Source of the DNA: an uncultured Verrucomicrobiota bacterium
GTDB lineage: Bacteria > Verrucomicrobiota > Kiritimatiellia > CAIVKH01
Direction of reading: 5' to 3'
Assembly: GCA_937996795.1 (NCBI GenBank)
Contig: CALKUH010000038.1
Coordinates: 1 to 64,000 of the forward strand
Length of the DNA stretch: 64,000 nucleotides
In this document: in pieces, positions 1 to 9,120 of the stretch
Position numbering within the stretch: position 1 is the first letter of the stretch
Layout of the letters: each line of letters begins with the position of its first letter
Notes under the pieces: model-generated
What the model was told of the DNA's origin: nothing
Seen by the model: the letters and a program-made list of their open reading frames with translations, nothing else
The model's database searches: none
Made by a program: the position numbers and the translations under genes

Positions 1-56
1 AAAGCGGCCAGATCACTTGCTACGAAAAGCGGCCACTTCTATTTGCTATCGACACA
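1..56. mobile_element. Possible terminal repeat end of an IS21-family element
   Basis: The ten bases AAAGCGGCCA occur at 1-10 and again at 26-35, each followed by a similar TTGCTAnCGA segment (19-25 and 43-52), so two roughly 25-base units stand in tandem. Read on the minus strand the edge starts TGTGTCGATAGC and contains GGCCGCTTTT twice. Multiple tandem terminal repeats of the type GTGGnCnnCTTTT next to a TG terminus are known for IS21-family elements. The element itself would lie left of the window, so no transposase is visible. The assignment rests on pattern only. Confidence 0.4.
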
Positions 57-150
57 GCAAACAATCGCCGCCCGCAAAACCCGCCCTCCCCCCTCCCGTT
101 TCGCGGTCCTCAATTCACCAAATTCGCGGGGTCCATTCGGCCTACGATTT

Positions 151-2781
151 TCATTTTGAGGAGGCGGTCGTCCGGAACTCCAGCTCGCCGGCTTTCGCGG
201 CGGATACGTCGGCGACGACGCGGCTGCCGGCCGCGATGCGGCCATCGAGCAGCTCCATTGCGAGTGCGTCGAGCACCTTGCGCTGGATAACGCGCTTGAG
301 CGGACGCGCGCCGAAGACCGGGTCATAGCCTTCTGTCGCCAGCGCCTGTTTCGCGGCATCGGTCAGCTCCAGTTCAATCTTCTGCTCCGCCAGATGCTTG
401 CGCAGGCGGGCCAGCTGGATGTCCACGATCCGACCGATCTGCTCGCGCGACAGGCTGTGGAAGATGATCGTCTCGTCGATCCGGTTCAGGAACTCGGGCC
501 GGAACGCCTTGCGCAGCGTCTCGTGCACGCGCGCCTCCATCTGCTCATACGCCGGGTCGTCGCCCTTCAGGTTCGGGTGCTTCTCCAGCGTTTCCTGGAT
601 CAGCGTCCCGCCGAGGTTCGACGTCATGATGATGAGCGCGTTGCGGAAATCGACCGTGCGCCCCTGCCCGTCCGTGAGCCGCCCGTCGTCAAGAATCTGC
701 AGCAGCACGTTGAAGACGTCCGGATGCGCCTTCTCGATCTCGTCGAACAGGATCACGGAGTACGGCTTGCGGCGCACGTGCTCCGTCAGGTAGCCGCCCT
801 CGTCGTAGCCGACGTAGCCCGGCGGCGCGCCGATCAACCGGCTCACCGAATGTTTCTCCATGAACTCGGACATGTCGATCCGCACCATGGAATGTTCGTC
901 GTCGAACAGGAACTCGGCCAGCGCACGCGCCAGCTCGGTCTTGCCCACGCCGGTCGGGCCGAGGAAGATAAACGAGCCGAGCGGCCGGTTCGGGTCCTGC
1001 AACCCGGACCGCGAGCGACGCACCGCGCGCGCGACCGCGGACACGGCCTCCTCCTGCCCCACCACGCGCTCGCGCAGCCGGTCCTCCATGTGGATCAGCT
1101 TTTGCTTCTCGGTCTCCAGCAACCGGCTCACCGGGATGCGCGTCCACAGCGCAACCACCGACGCGATGTCCTCGGGGTCGACCTCCTCCTTCAGCATCTG
1201 GCGGTCCTTCTGGAGTTCCGCGAGCTTCGCCTGCCCTTCCTTCATCTGCTTTTCGACGCTGGGAATCCTGCCGTAGAGAATCTCCGCCGCCTTGCCGAGG
1301 TCGTTGTTCCGCTTCGCGGCCTCCTCCTCGCCGCGCAGCAGGTCCAGCGCCTGGGTCAGCGAGCGGAGCTGGCCGATCAACTCCTTCTCCTTCTCCCAGT
1401 GCAGCATCATGCCGGCGCTCTCCTCCTGTAGCCGCGCGCGCTCCGCGTCGAGCTTCTGCAGCCGCTCGCGCGACGCGTCGTCCTTCTCCTTGCGCAGCGC
1501 CTCGCGTTCGATATCGAGTTGCAGCAGCCGGCGCCGCACCTCGTCGATCTCGACGGGCATGCTGTCGATTTCCATGCGCAACCGGCTCGCCGCCTCGTCC
1601 ACCAGGTCGATCGCCTTGTCCGGCAGGAACCGGTCGCTGATGTAGCGGTGCGACAGCGTCGCCGCCGCGACGAGCGCCGCGTCCTGGATGCGCACGCCGT
1701 GGTGCGCCTCATACCGCTCGCGCAATCCGCGCAAGATACCGATCGTGTCCTCCACCGTCGGCTCGCCGACCGTGATCGGCTGGAACCGCCGCTCCAGCGC
1801 GGGATCCTTCTCGATATACTTGCGGTATTCGTCGAGCGTCGTCGCGCCGACGCAGCGCAACTCGCCGCGCGCGAGCGGCGGCTTGATCATGTTCGACGCG
1901 TCCACCGCGCCCTCGGCCTTGCCCGCGCCGACCAGCGTGTGCAACTCGTCGATGAACAGCACAATGCCGCCCGCCGCGTCGATGACCTCCTTGATGAACG
2001 CCTTGAAGCGGTCCTCGAATTCGCCGCGGTACTTCGCGCCCGCGAGCATCGCGCCGAGGTCCATCGACACGATGCGCTTGTTCTTCAAACTCTCCGGCAC
2101 GTCGCCCGCGATGATGCGCTGCGCGAGGCCCTCCGCGATCGCGGTCTTGCCGACGCCCGGCTCGCCGATCAGCACCGGGTTGTTCTTCGTGCGGCGCGAC
2201 AGCACCTGCACCACGCGACGGATTTCCTGATCGCGCCCGATGACCGGGTCCAGCTTGCCCTGCCGCGCAGCGTCGGTCAGGTCGCGCCCGTACTTCTTGA
2301 GCGCCTCGTATTTGTCCTCCGGATTCTGGTCCGTCACCCGCTGGCTCCCGCGCACCGCCTGCAGTGCTTTCAACGCCGCGTCCTTCGTCACGCCCGCCGT
2401 CTTCGCCAGCTTTGCGAACGCCGAATCCTTCGCGTCCAGCGCGGCAAGGAACAGATGCTCGGTGCTGACGTAGTCGTCCTTCATCGCGGTCGCGATGGAA
2501 AAGGACTGTTGCAGGACCTCGCGGAACCCGCGCGACGGATAGCGCTCGGCAACGCCCTCCACCTTCGGCCGCTTCGCCAGTTCCCCGTCGAGCTGCCCGC
2601 GCAACGCGTCCGCCTTCGCGCCCAGCCGCTCCAGCAATGGACGCACCACGCCCTCCGGCTGGTCCAGCAGCGCCAGCGCCAGATGGTCCACCTCGACCTC
2701 CGCGTGCCGCCGCTCATCGGCCACCCGCTGCGCCGCCTGTACCGCCTCCTGCGACTTGATCGTCAGTTTGTCCAGTTGCAT
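151..2781 (-). CDS. clpB: ATP-dependent chaperone ClpB
   Basis: Hexameric Hsp100 disaggregase that works with DnaK/DnaJ to pull proteins out of aggregates in the cytoplasm. The 876 residues match the usual family length and show the full order: N-terminal Clp repeat domain (1 to about 145), first AAA+ module with Walker A GEPGVGKTAIAEG near residue 205, long charged coiled-coil middle domain (about 405-525), second AAA+ module with GPTGVGKTELARA near residue 608, and the C-terminal small domain with FRPEFLNRIDE. The start was placed at MQLDKLTIKS rather than 36 bases upstream because a GGAG lies eight bases before it. No CIRCE-type inverted repeat was seen upstream; a short tandem repeat lies about 80 bases before the start. 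Confidence 0.97.
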   Translation of the reverse strand: MQLDKLTIKSQEAVQAAQRVADERRHAEVEVDHLALALLDQPEGVVRPLLERLGAKADALRGQLDGELAKRPKVEGVAERYPSRGFREVLQQSFSIATAMKDDYVSTEHLFLAALDAKDSAFAKLAKTAGVTKDAALKALQAVRGSQRVTDQNPEDKYEALKKYGRDLTDAARQGKLDPVIGRDQEIRRVVQVLSRRTKNNPVLIGEPGVGKTAIAEGLAQRIIAGDVPESLKNKRIVSMDLGAMLAGAKYRGEFEDRFKAFIKEVIDAAGGIVLFIDELHTLVGAGKAEGAVDASNMIKPPLARGELRCVGATTLDEYRKYIEKDPALERRFQPITVGEPTVEDTIGILRGLRERYEAHHGVRIQDAALVAAATLSHRYISDRFLPDKAIDLVDEAASRLRMEIDSMPVEIDEVRRRLLQLDIEREALRKEKDDASRERLQKLDAERARLQEESAGMMLHWEKEKELIGQLRSLTQALDLLRGEEEAAKRNNDLGKAAEILYGRIPSVEKQMKEGQAKLAELQKDRQMLKEEVDPEDIASVVALWTRIPVSRLLETEKQKLIHMEDRLRERVVGQEEAVSAVARAVRRSRSGLQDPNRPLGSFIFLGPTGVGKTELARALAEFLFDDEHSMVRIDMSEFMEKHSVSRLIGAPPGYVGYDEGGYLTEHVRRKPYSVILFDEIEKAHPDVFNVLLQILDDGRLTDGQGRTVDFRNALIIMTSNLGGTLIQETLEKHPNLKGDDPAYEQMEARVHETLRKAFRPEFLNRIDETIIFHSLSREQIGRIVDIQLARLRKHLAEQKIELELTDAAKQALATEGYDPVFGARPLKRVIQRKVLDALAMELLDGRIAAGSRVVADVSAAKAGELEFRTTASSK

Positions 2782-2862
2782 GGTTGTCACTCCTTCGCAC
2801 CCGCATGCGCGACACAATGTCGCACATCGCGAACGTGGCGATTATCACAACTCGCTCATAAC

Positions 2863-2889
2863 AGGCCCTATAGGTCGTATAGGCCCTAT
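2863..2889. repeat. Three tandem 9-base units AGG(C/T)C(C/G)TAT
   Basis: Three adjacent nonamers, AGGCCCTAT, AGGTCGTAT and AGGCCCTAT, lie between the lpxD stop and the clpB start. The first and third are identical. The function is unknown; it could be a dispersed intergenic repeat or a regulator site. Confidence 0.7.
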
Positions 2890-2929
2890 TGCAGGAGATT
2901 AATGAGCAAGCCTTGTGCCAAGGCTCAAG

Positions 2930-3967
2930 TCAGCGCAGGCGCGCTTCGAGGGCGTCGAGCCGTTTTTGGATGGCGAGCAGGCGCTCGCGGAGTTCGGGCA
3001 GGCGGGAGATGGCGGCGTACTGGCGGGCGGCTTGTTTCTGCGGGACGGCGGGGAAGCCGAGGACATACGAGCCCGCGGGCACATCGGTCAGGACACCCGA
3101 CTGGGCGCCCACGATCGTGCCCGGCCCGATGGTAAGATGGCCGATGGCGCCGGCCTGGCCGGCGAATATCGATTTTTCGCCGATGGACGTGCTGCCCGCG
3201 ATGCCGACCTGCGCCACGAGGACCGAATGGTCGCCGATGTTCACGTTGTGGGCGACCTGCACGAGGTTGTCGATCTTCACGCCCTTGCCGATCCGCGTCT
3301 TGCCGAAGCGGGCGCGGTCAATGGTCACGTTTGCGCCGATTTCCACATCGTCGCCGATGACGACGATGCCGATTTGCGGCTGCTTCGTGCGGACGCCCTG
3401 CTTGTCCACGTCATAGCCGAAGCCGTCGCTGCCGATCACCGTGCCGTTGTGAATCCAGACGCGATCTCCAAGGACGCAATGCTCGCGAATGGAGACCTGC
3501 GGGAAGAGCCGGCAATCAGCACCCAGGCGCACGCCATGGCCCACATACGTCTGGGCCCCGATGATCGACCGGTCGCCGATGCGCGCGCCCGCCTCGACCA
3601 CCGCGAGCGGCCCGACATGAACGCCCGAGCCCAGGACCGCATCGGGACTGATAATGGCCGACGGATGCACGCCCGGTGCGAACTCCGGAGCGGGCGGCGC
3701 GAACCAGCCCGCCACCGCGGCGAATGCGCGCTCGGGTTTTTCCACCTTCAGCAACGCGCAGGAAACCGGCGCCTTCCATTCCAGGCCGACCAGCAGCGCG
3801 GAGGCATTGGTCGTCGCGGCATCCGCGGCATAGCGCTCCTGCGAAACAAACGCGATCTCGCCGGCGGCCGCGTCGCGGATGCCGGCCACGCCATGGATCT
3901 CCACGCCAGCATCGCCTTCGACGGCAATGCCCAGACGCTGCGCAATCTCGCCGACGGTCATCCGCAT
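2930..3967 (-). CDS. lpxD: UDP-3-O-acylglucosamine N-acyltransferase LpxD
   Basis: Third step of lipid A synthesis: transfers an R-3-hydroxyacyl chain from acyl carrier protein to UDP-3-O-acyl-glucosamine in the cytoplasm. At 345 residues it has the family length. The N-terminal uridine-binding domain (about 1-100) is followed by a left-handed beta helix of hexapeptide repeats (IGDRSIIGA, VHVGPLAVVEAG and similar, about 105-315) and a C-terminal helical segment. The conserved segment with H-N-V at about 240 (VQVAHNVNIGDHS) holds the expected catalytic histidine. It follows the ompH-like gene by 18 bases in the bamA-ompH-lpxD order common in diderms. An in-frame ATG two codons downstream is an equally possible start. 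Confidence 0.95.
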   Translation of the reverse strand: MRMTVGEIAQRLGIAVEGDAGVEIHGVAGIRDAAAGEIAFVSQERYAADAATTNASALLVGLEWKAPVSCALLKVEKPERAFAAVAGWFAPPAPEFAPGVHPSAIISPDAVLGSGVHVGPLAVVEAGARIGDRSIIGAQTYVGHGVRLGADCRLFPQVSIREHCVLGDRVWIHNGTVIGSDGFGYDVDKQGVRTKQPQIGIVVIGDDVEIGANVTIDRARFGKTRIGKGVKIDNLVQVAHNVNIGDHSVLVAQVGIAGSTSIGEKSIFAGQAGAIGHLTIGPGTIVGAQSGVLTDVPAGSYVLGFPAVPQKQAARQYAAISRLPELRERLLAIQKRLDALEARLR

Positions 3968-3985
3968 GGGTTCGAGGTCCCGAAG

Positions 3986-4579
3986 TTACTTCTTCCCGGT
4001 GTTCAGCAGTTCGATCAACGGCGCTGTGATGTCATTGCGCGGATCGTAAAACAGGATGTTCGGCACGCCGTTCAGGTTGTCGCCCGACGACTCGAATACC
4101 GCGAGGAAGCCCTGGCTGCGCGCATAGCCGGCGAGCGTCTCGCGAATTTCGACGACGAGCTTGTCGCGCTGGCGCTTCATCTGGTCGGCGATCTGGCGGC
4201 GGCGCGTCTCTTCAAACCGGCGGATTTTGCCTTCCATCTCGCGCAATTCGACCAGCTTCTCCTCCGCCTCCGCGCGGCGGGAGTTGCGCGCCTCCTCACT
4301 CAACACGCGGTCTTCCGACTCTTCGCGCGCCAGCTTGAAGGCCTCCTGGAGCTCCTTGAACGAGTCCACCATCTTTTTGAGCTCTTCCTTGTACTCGCCT
4401 TCCTGCTCCTTCAACTGACCCTCGGCAAGCTTCGTCTTGTAGAACTCGTCGAAGACCTTGTTCATGTCCACGAACACGATCCGGTCCTTCTCCGGCGCCT
4501 GCGCCATCGCCACCGGCGCCGCGGCCAGCAGCGACGCCGCCAGCAAGGCCCCACCCATCAAACGAGATGCGATTTTCAT
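3986..4579 (-). CDS. OmpH/Skp-family periplasmic chaperone
   Basis: Exported chaperone of the Skp/OmpH family, which holds unfolded outer-membrane proteins on their way to the Bam complex. A signal peptide covers roughly residues 1-27 (MKIASRLMGG, hydrophobic alanine-rich core, ending AMA). The mature part is dominated by a charged coiled coil (about 45-150), as expected for the Skp tentacles, and keeps the IVFVDMNKVF start strand. The ATG at 4579 is preferred over an in-frame GTG at 4585 because AAGGAG sits five bases upstream of it and overlaps the GTG. It lies between bamA and lpxD, 18 bases from each, which supports the role. Confidence 0.9.
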   Translation of the reverse strand: MKIASRLMGGALLAASLLAAAPVAMAQAPEKDRIVFVDMNKVFDEFYKTKLAEGQLKEQEGEYKEELKKMVDSFKELQEAFKLAREESEDRVLSEEARNSRRAEAEEKLVELREMEGKIRRFEETRRRQIADQMKRQRDKLVVEIRETLAGYARSQGFLAVFESSGDNLNGVPNILFYDPRNDITAPLIELLNTGKK

Positions 4580-4597
4580 GACCACTCCTTTTCGAAT

Positions 4598-6943
4598 TTA
4601 GTAGGTGTATCCAATCGTAAACTGGAAGCGTCCCGATTTCCGGTCGTCATCCGGGTCGGTCTCCAGCGGCCACGCGTAATCCAGCCGGAGCGGAAACCCC
4701 GGGAAATCCAGGCGGATGCCGACGCCCCAGTCGGAATTGTACGTCGAGAAATCCCAGTCGAACGAATCGTCGTACACATAGCCAATGTCATAGAACGTCG
4801 CGAAGCGCAGGCGTTCAAAAACAGGAATCGTATATTCCGCCGTCGCATACCAGGCGGTCCCGCCGCCGAGTGGCTCGTCATCCTCGTCCTTCGGACCCAC
4901 GCGCCGGTACTTGTAGCCGCGCAGCGTGCGCGCGCCACCGAGGTACAGGCGCTCGAAGACCGGCAGCACGTCCTCGTCTCCGTGCGGCTCCGCGACGGCG
5001 GTCCACGCGCGGATGTTGAACACGTGTTCAAACCAGATGGGCCAGAATTTCGAAGACTGCGCCTCAATCGAGTACACGTCCACCTCGCCGCCGAGCGGGC
5101 CGCCCGCCCACATACCGGCGATGCTGCTGCGCATGCCGCGCGTCGGGATGAAGCTGCTGTCGCGCGAGTCGCGAACGACCTCCAGCGTCAGTGAGCTCTT
5201 GAGGAAATCGCCCTTCTGCGACTGGAAGAACTCGGAGGCGTTGGTGTCCACGTTATGGATTTTGATTTCCTCGAGGCCGTACGTCAGATTTAGCCGGCTG
5301 AAGGCATCCAGCGGCACGCCGATGCCGATGTCGCCGCCGGTGTTGCGCTGGTCGTAGAGGTCGCTGAAATAGCTCCGGTTCCGGCGGAACAGGTTCACGT
5401 TCAGCGCAAGCTTGCGGTCGAACAGCCACGGCTCGGTGAACGACAGCTCCAGGTCGTTGCGCTCGGTGCCCGCGGTGCCGCGCAGGCGAAGCTTCTGCCC
5501 GCCGCCCGTCGGGGGCCAGTTGAACAGGTCGAAGTTGCCCTGGGACAGTTCGACGAACCCGATGAGATTGTCCACGCTCGAAAACCCCGCGCCGACGAGG
5601 AACTGGCCTGTGCGCTTCTCCTCCACCTCAAGGGCGAGGTCAAACAGCCCCGGCTCGGTCGTATCCTCCGGGATCGCATTCACGAACTCAAAATAGCCGA
5701 GGTTGCGCAGGCGCAGCTCGCTGGTGCGGACGCGCACCTGGTTGTAGATCTCGCCGGGGAACACGGTCAGCTCGCGACGGATGACCTTGTCCTGGGTCTT
5801 CGTGTTGCCGCGGATCTTCACGTCGCGCACACGCGCCTGCTCGCCCTCCTCGCGCACGGCGACAGCGAGGTCCACGACGGGTTCGTTGGTGCGCGGCTGG
5901 ACCTGGGTCTGCACCTCACTCCGGATGTAGCCGCGGCTGCCGTAGAAGTCGCGCACCGCTTGCTGAGAGCGCTCGATGGCCGTGATGGTGGCAATGTCGC
6001 CCGGCTGGTTGGTCACCGACTTCTGCACATCCGCCACCGGGAATTTCTTCGGGCCTTCCACGGCCACGCGCCCGAGGCGGTAGCGATCGCCCTCGTCCAC
6101 CGGGATGCGCACGACCAGCTTTTTGCCCGGCTCAATGACCGGCTCGCCCACCGCGGCGTCAAGGTAGCCTCGCTCCAGCAGGGCGCGGCGGACGAGCTCC
6201 ACATCGGCGTCCAGCTCCTCCGGCTTGTAGGTGCCGGCGCCGGTGATCCACGACCACATGTTCACCTGGCGCTGCTTCATCGCCTTGCGCAGGTCGTGCC
6301 CGATCACGGGCGGATGGTCATAAAACCACGGGAACAGCGCGCGCATCGCGCGGCCGCCACGGCCGGGATCCGGGATATCGCTCTCGAACTCGATCCGTTT
6401 GATCTTCGCGCGGCGCCCTTCCTTCACCTTCACGGACACCTCCGCCGTGCCGCTCGACTCCTCCTCGCGAATGGTCCACTTCAGGTCGGCGTAGGGAAAG
6501 TGCCGCTTCTGATAAAACTCCTTAACCGCCAGCGCCTTGAATGCCAGCGTCGCGTCATCCACAAGGTCGCCCGGCCCGAGCTCCAGCAGCTCGCGCACCT
6601 TCTGGTTGCCGACGTCATCGGCGCCTTCGATGCGGATCAGGCGGATACGCGGCTTGCTGCGCACGGCGTAAGTGACGATCGCGCCGCCGACGGACTCCTC
6701 CACGCGCGTCGCGACATACGCGAAGCGGCCCGATTGCTCCAGCGCGCGGACATCGCGCGACAGCGCGGCGCGGGTGAGTTCCTGCCCGACCTGCACGCTG
6801 GTGAACGAGCGGACGACCGACTCCTCCACGAGGCCGCCGCCCAGGCGCTCGACGCGGATTTCGCGGACCGGCACGGCGCCCGCCGACACCGCGCCGAGCA
6901 GCGCGAGGGCGGCGATGCGGGCCATCAGGCGGCGCGGGCTCAC
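4598..6943 (-). CDS. bamA: Outer membrane protein assembly factor BamA
   Basis: Central Omp85 protein of the Bam complex that inserts beta-barrels into the outer membrane. The 781 residues contain an N-terminal signal segment, a series of POTRA domains (about 25-430; VREIRVERLGGG, the third ending near YRLGRVAVEG) and a C-terminal 16-strand barrel (about 440-781) with LYLGGARTLRGYKYRRVGP, the conserved RGY loop-6 motif, and a last strand ending in FQFTIGYTY. The GTG start overlaps the dnaB stop by four bases (GTGA) with GGAG just upstream, so translation is probably coupled to dnaB. The next gene is the Skp-like chaperone. Confidence 0.96.
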   Translation of the reverse strand: MSPRRLMARIAALALLGAVSAGAVPVREIRVERLGGGLVEESVVRSFTSVQVGQELTRAALSRDVRALEQSGRFAYVATRVEESVGGAIVTYAVRSKPRIRLIRIEGADDVGNQKVRELLELGPGDLVDDATLAFKALAVKEFYQKRHFPYADLKWTIREEESSGTAEVSVKVKEGRRAKIKRIEFESDIPDPGRGGRAMRALFPWFYDHPPVIGHDLRKAMKQRQVNMWSWITGAGTYKPEELDADVELVRRALLERGYLDAAVGEPVIEPGKKLVVRIPVDEGDRYRLGRVAVEGPKKFPVADVQKSVTNQPGDIATITAIERSQQAVRDFYGSRGYIRSEVQTQVQPRTNEPVVDLAVAVREEGEQARVRDVKIRGNTKTQDKVIRRELTVFPGEIYNQVRVRTSELRLRNLGYFEFVNAIPEDTTEPGLFDLALEVEEKRTGQFLVGAGFSSVDNLIGFVELSQGNFDLFNWPPTGGGQKLRLRGTAGTERNDLELSFTEPWLFDRKLALNVNLFRRNRSYFSDLYDQRNTGGDIGIGVPLDAFSRLNLTYGLEEIKIHNVDTNASEFFQSQKGDFLKSSLTLEVVRDSRDSSFIPTRGMRSSIAGMWAGGPLGGEVDVYSIEAQSSKFWPIWFEHVFNIRAWTAVAEPHGDEDVLPVFERLYLGGARTLRGYKYRRVGPKDEDDEPLGGGTAWYATAEYTIPVFERLRFATFYDIGYVYDDSFDWDFSTYNSDWGVGIRLDFPGFPLRLDYAWPLETDPDDDRKSGRFQFTIGYTY

Positions 6944-8364
6944 AGGTCTCCCGTGCTGGGGCGGTAGCCGCCGGCGGCCTGGTCGGTTTCCAAACGGCTC
7001 ACAAAGCGTGTCGTTTCATCCACGAAGTTCAAGCGAATCTCCCCTGTCGGCCCGTTACGATGCTTGGCCACGTCCACGATGGCAAGCGCCTTGTCACCGG
7101 CCTCCGGGTCCTGCGGATACTTGCAGGGGCGCCGCAGCAGCATCACCACGTCGGCGTCCTGCTCGATGGACCCCGAGTCGCGCAGGTCGGACAATTTCGG
7201 CACCGCGGTCTTGTCGCGCGTTTCCGGCGCGCGGCTCAACTGGCTCAACACGATGATGGGAATCCGCAACTCCTTCGCCATCGCCTTCAGCGAGGACGAG
7301 ATCGCGGCCGTTTCGCGCTGGCGTCCCTCGTTGCTCTTCTGGCTGAAATTCAGCATCTGCAGGTAGTCCACGACGATGAGCTGGATGTCGTACTGCTTCT
7401 TCAAGCGCCGCGCGCGCGCGCGCAGCTCGACGACTTCCAACCCCGCGGAGTCGTCCACCAGGATCTGCGCCTTCTGCAAGTCGGACGCCGCCTGCACGAG
7501 GCGCTGGTGCATGTCGCCCGAGAGCATGCCCTTGCGGAGGCGGTCCGAAGCGAGGTTCGCGCGCGAGCACAGCATGCGCTTGACCAGCGCCTCGCGCGGC
7601 ATTTCCAGGCTGAAAATCGCCACTGCGCGCGGCTGGTGGTCGCTGACTTCGCCCATCGCGACGTATTCCGCGATGTTCATCGCGAGCGAGGTTTTGCCCA
7701 TGGACGGGCGCGCCGCGAGGATGATCATGTCGGCGGGCTGCAGGCCGCCGGTCAGTTTGTCGATGTCCACATAGCCGGTGGGCACGCCGGTCACGCCGCT
7801 CTTGTTGTTGAAGATCGATTCGATGTGCACCATCGTCTCGTTGACCGCCTCTTTCCACGGCACCACGGTGCGGCGCTGGTCGTGGGAGATGTCGAAGAGA
7901 TTCTGCTCGGTGCGGTCGAGGATCAGGTCCGCGGCCTCGTCGGCGCGATAGCAGGACTCCACCGCCTCGCGCGAATTTTCGATGATCCGGCGCAGGATGT
8001 GTTTCTGCCGGACGATGTCGATGTAGTAGTCGAGCGCCGCCGAGGTGGGCGTCGCATCCATCAACCCCTCGAGGTAGGACATGCCGCCGACGGCGTCGAG
8101 GGTGCCGAGGTCGCGCAGGCGCTGGCCGACGGTCAGCAGGTCAACCGGGCGCCCTTTGTCGTGCAGTTCGACAATCGCGTCGAAAATCTGCCCGTGGCTG
8201 GGCACATAGAACGACTCGGTGCGAATCTGCCGCTCAATGGCCAGGTCCACGGCCCGCTGCGCGTCCACCATCATGGACCCGAGCACGCCACGCTCCGCAT
8301 CTTCGCTGTGAGGCGGGATGCGGTCTGCGCGGCCTTGCGGTGCCGGGGCATCCGGCGGGGCCAT
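6940..8364 (-). CDS. dnaB: Replicative DNA helicase DnaB
   Basis: Hexameric 5'-3' helicase that unwinds DNA at the replication fork. At 474 residues it is of normal length, with the N-terminal DnaB domain (PPHSEDAERGVLGSMM, about 15-120) and a RecA-like ATPase domain with Walker A ARPSMGKTSLAM near residue 215 and Walker B LIVVDYLQML. The C-terminal GPTGEIRLNF element is typical. No intein is visible. It starts four bases after the rplI stop with GGAG seven bases before its ATG, giving the rpsF-ssb-rpsR-rplI-dnaB order seen in many bacteria. Confidence 0.97.
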   Translation of the reverse strand: MAPPDAPAPQGRADRIPPHSEDAERGVLGSMMVDAQRAVDLAIERQIRTESFYVPSHGQIFDAIVELHDKGRPVDLLTVGQRLRDLGTLDAVGGMSYLEGLMDATPTSAALDYYIDIVRQKHILRRIIENSREAVESCYRADEAADLILDRTEQNLFDISHDQRRTVVPWKEAVNETMVHIESIFNNKSGVTGVPTGYVDIDKLTGGLQPADMIILAARPSMGKTSLAMNIAEYVAMGEVSDHQPRAVAIFSLEMPREALVKRMLCSRANLASDRLRKGMLSGDMHQRLVQAASDLQKAQILVDDSAGLEVVELRARARRLKKQYDIQLIVVDYLQMLNFSQKSNEGRQRETAAISSSLKAMAKELRIPIIVLSQLSRAPETRDKTAVPKLSDLRDSGSIEQDADVVMLLRRPCKYPQDPEAGDKALAIVDVAKHRNGPTGEIRLNFVDETTRFVSRLETDQAAGGYRPSTGDL

Positions 8365-8368
8365 GGGC

Positions 8369-8818
8369 TTACTCCGAGACGACGCTGACGGTGAGCTTCG
8401 GGTGGATCTCGGACGTCAGGCGCACCGTGACGGTTGCCTCGCCGAGTTCCTTGATGGGGGCGGGCAGCACGATCTTCTGCTTGTCCACCTCGATGCCCTC
8501 GCGCTTCAACGCCGCGGCGATGTCGGCCGCCGTGACGGAGCCGAACATGCGGCCCTCGGCGCCGGTCTTCGCCGGGATCAGGAGCTTCAGGGCGGTGATC
8601 CGGGCCGACAGGGCGTCGGCGGCGGCGCGGCGCTCCGCGCGTTTCGCTTCCGCGGCGGCGCGGCGTTTTTCCACGCGGCGGCGGGTCGCCTCGGTGACCG
8701 GGGCGGCGATGTTGCGGGGCAGCAGGTAGTTGCGGGCGTAGCCGTCCGCGACCTTCACGAGGTCGCCGGTCAGGCCGAGCCCGTCGACGTCTTCCATCAA
8801 AATGACTTCAGTTGACAT
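8369..8818 (-). CDS. rplI: 50S ribosomal protein bL9
   Basis: Large-subunit protein bridging L1 stalk and neighbouring ribosomes. It has 149 residues with the N-terminal signature VILMEDVDGLGLTGDLVKV and the glycine-rich YARNYLLPRN segment, a long connecting helix (about 45-80) and the C-terminal rRNA-binding domain. AGGAG lies seven bases before the ATG. It sits between rpsR and dnaB. Confidence 0.97.
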   Translation of the reverse strand: MSTEVILMEDVDGLGLTGDLVKVADGYARNYLLPRNIAAPVTEATRRRVEKRRAAAEAKRAERRAAADALSARITALKLLIPAKTGAEGRMFGSVTAADIAAALKREGIEVDKQKIVLPAPIKELGEATVTVRLTSEIHPKLTVSVVSE

Positions 8819-8833
8819 GGTGTCTCTCCTGGA

Positions 8834-9094
8834 TCAGGGCAGCAGGCCCATGACGCGGGCGCGGCGGATGGCCATCTGGATCTGGCGCTGTTGCTTGGCG
8901 CTGGTCCCGGTGATGCGGCGGGGCATGATCTTGCCACGTTCCGTCATGAACTTGCGCAACAGTTCACTGTCCTTGTAGTCGATGTGGGTCACCCCTTCGA
9001 GATACTTGGCGCCCTTCTTGAGCAGGGGCTGCATATCGCCCATCATGTCGCGTTCGCGACTGGGCCGGCGTTCGGTCTTTTCCTTCACTCGCAT
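8834..9094 (-). CDS. rpsR: 30S ribosomal protein bS18
   Basis: Small-subunit protein that pairs with bS6 on the platform. The 86 residues show the family core DYKDSELLRKFMTERGKI and PRRITGTSAKQQRQIQMAIR, ending ARVMGLLP. The basic N-terminal 20 residues are a little longer than in E. coli. AGAGGA lies six bases before the start. It follows ssb by 26 bases. Confidence 0.97.
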   Translation of the reverse strand: MRVKEKTERRPSRERDMMGDMQPLLKKGAKYLEGVTHIDYKDSELLRKFMTERGKIMPRRITGTSAKQQRQIQMAIRRARVMGLLP

Positions 9095-9120
9095 GGCATG
9101 TCCTCTTTTTCGTGCTGATG

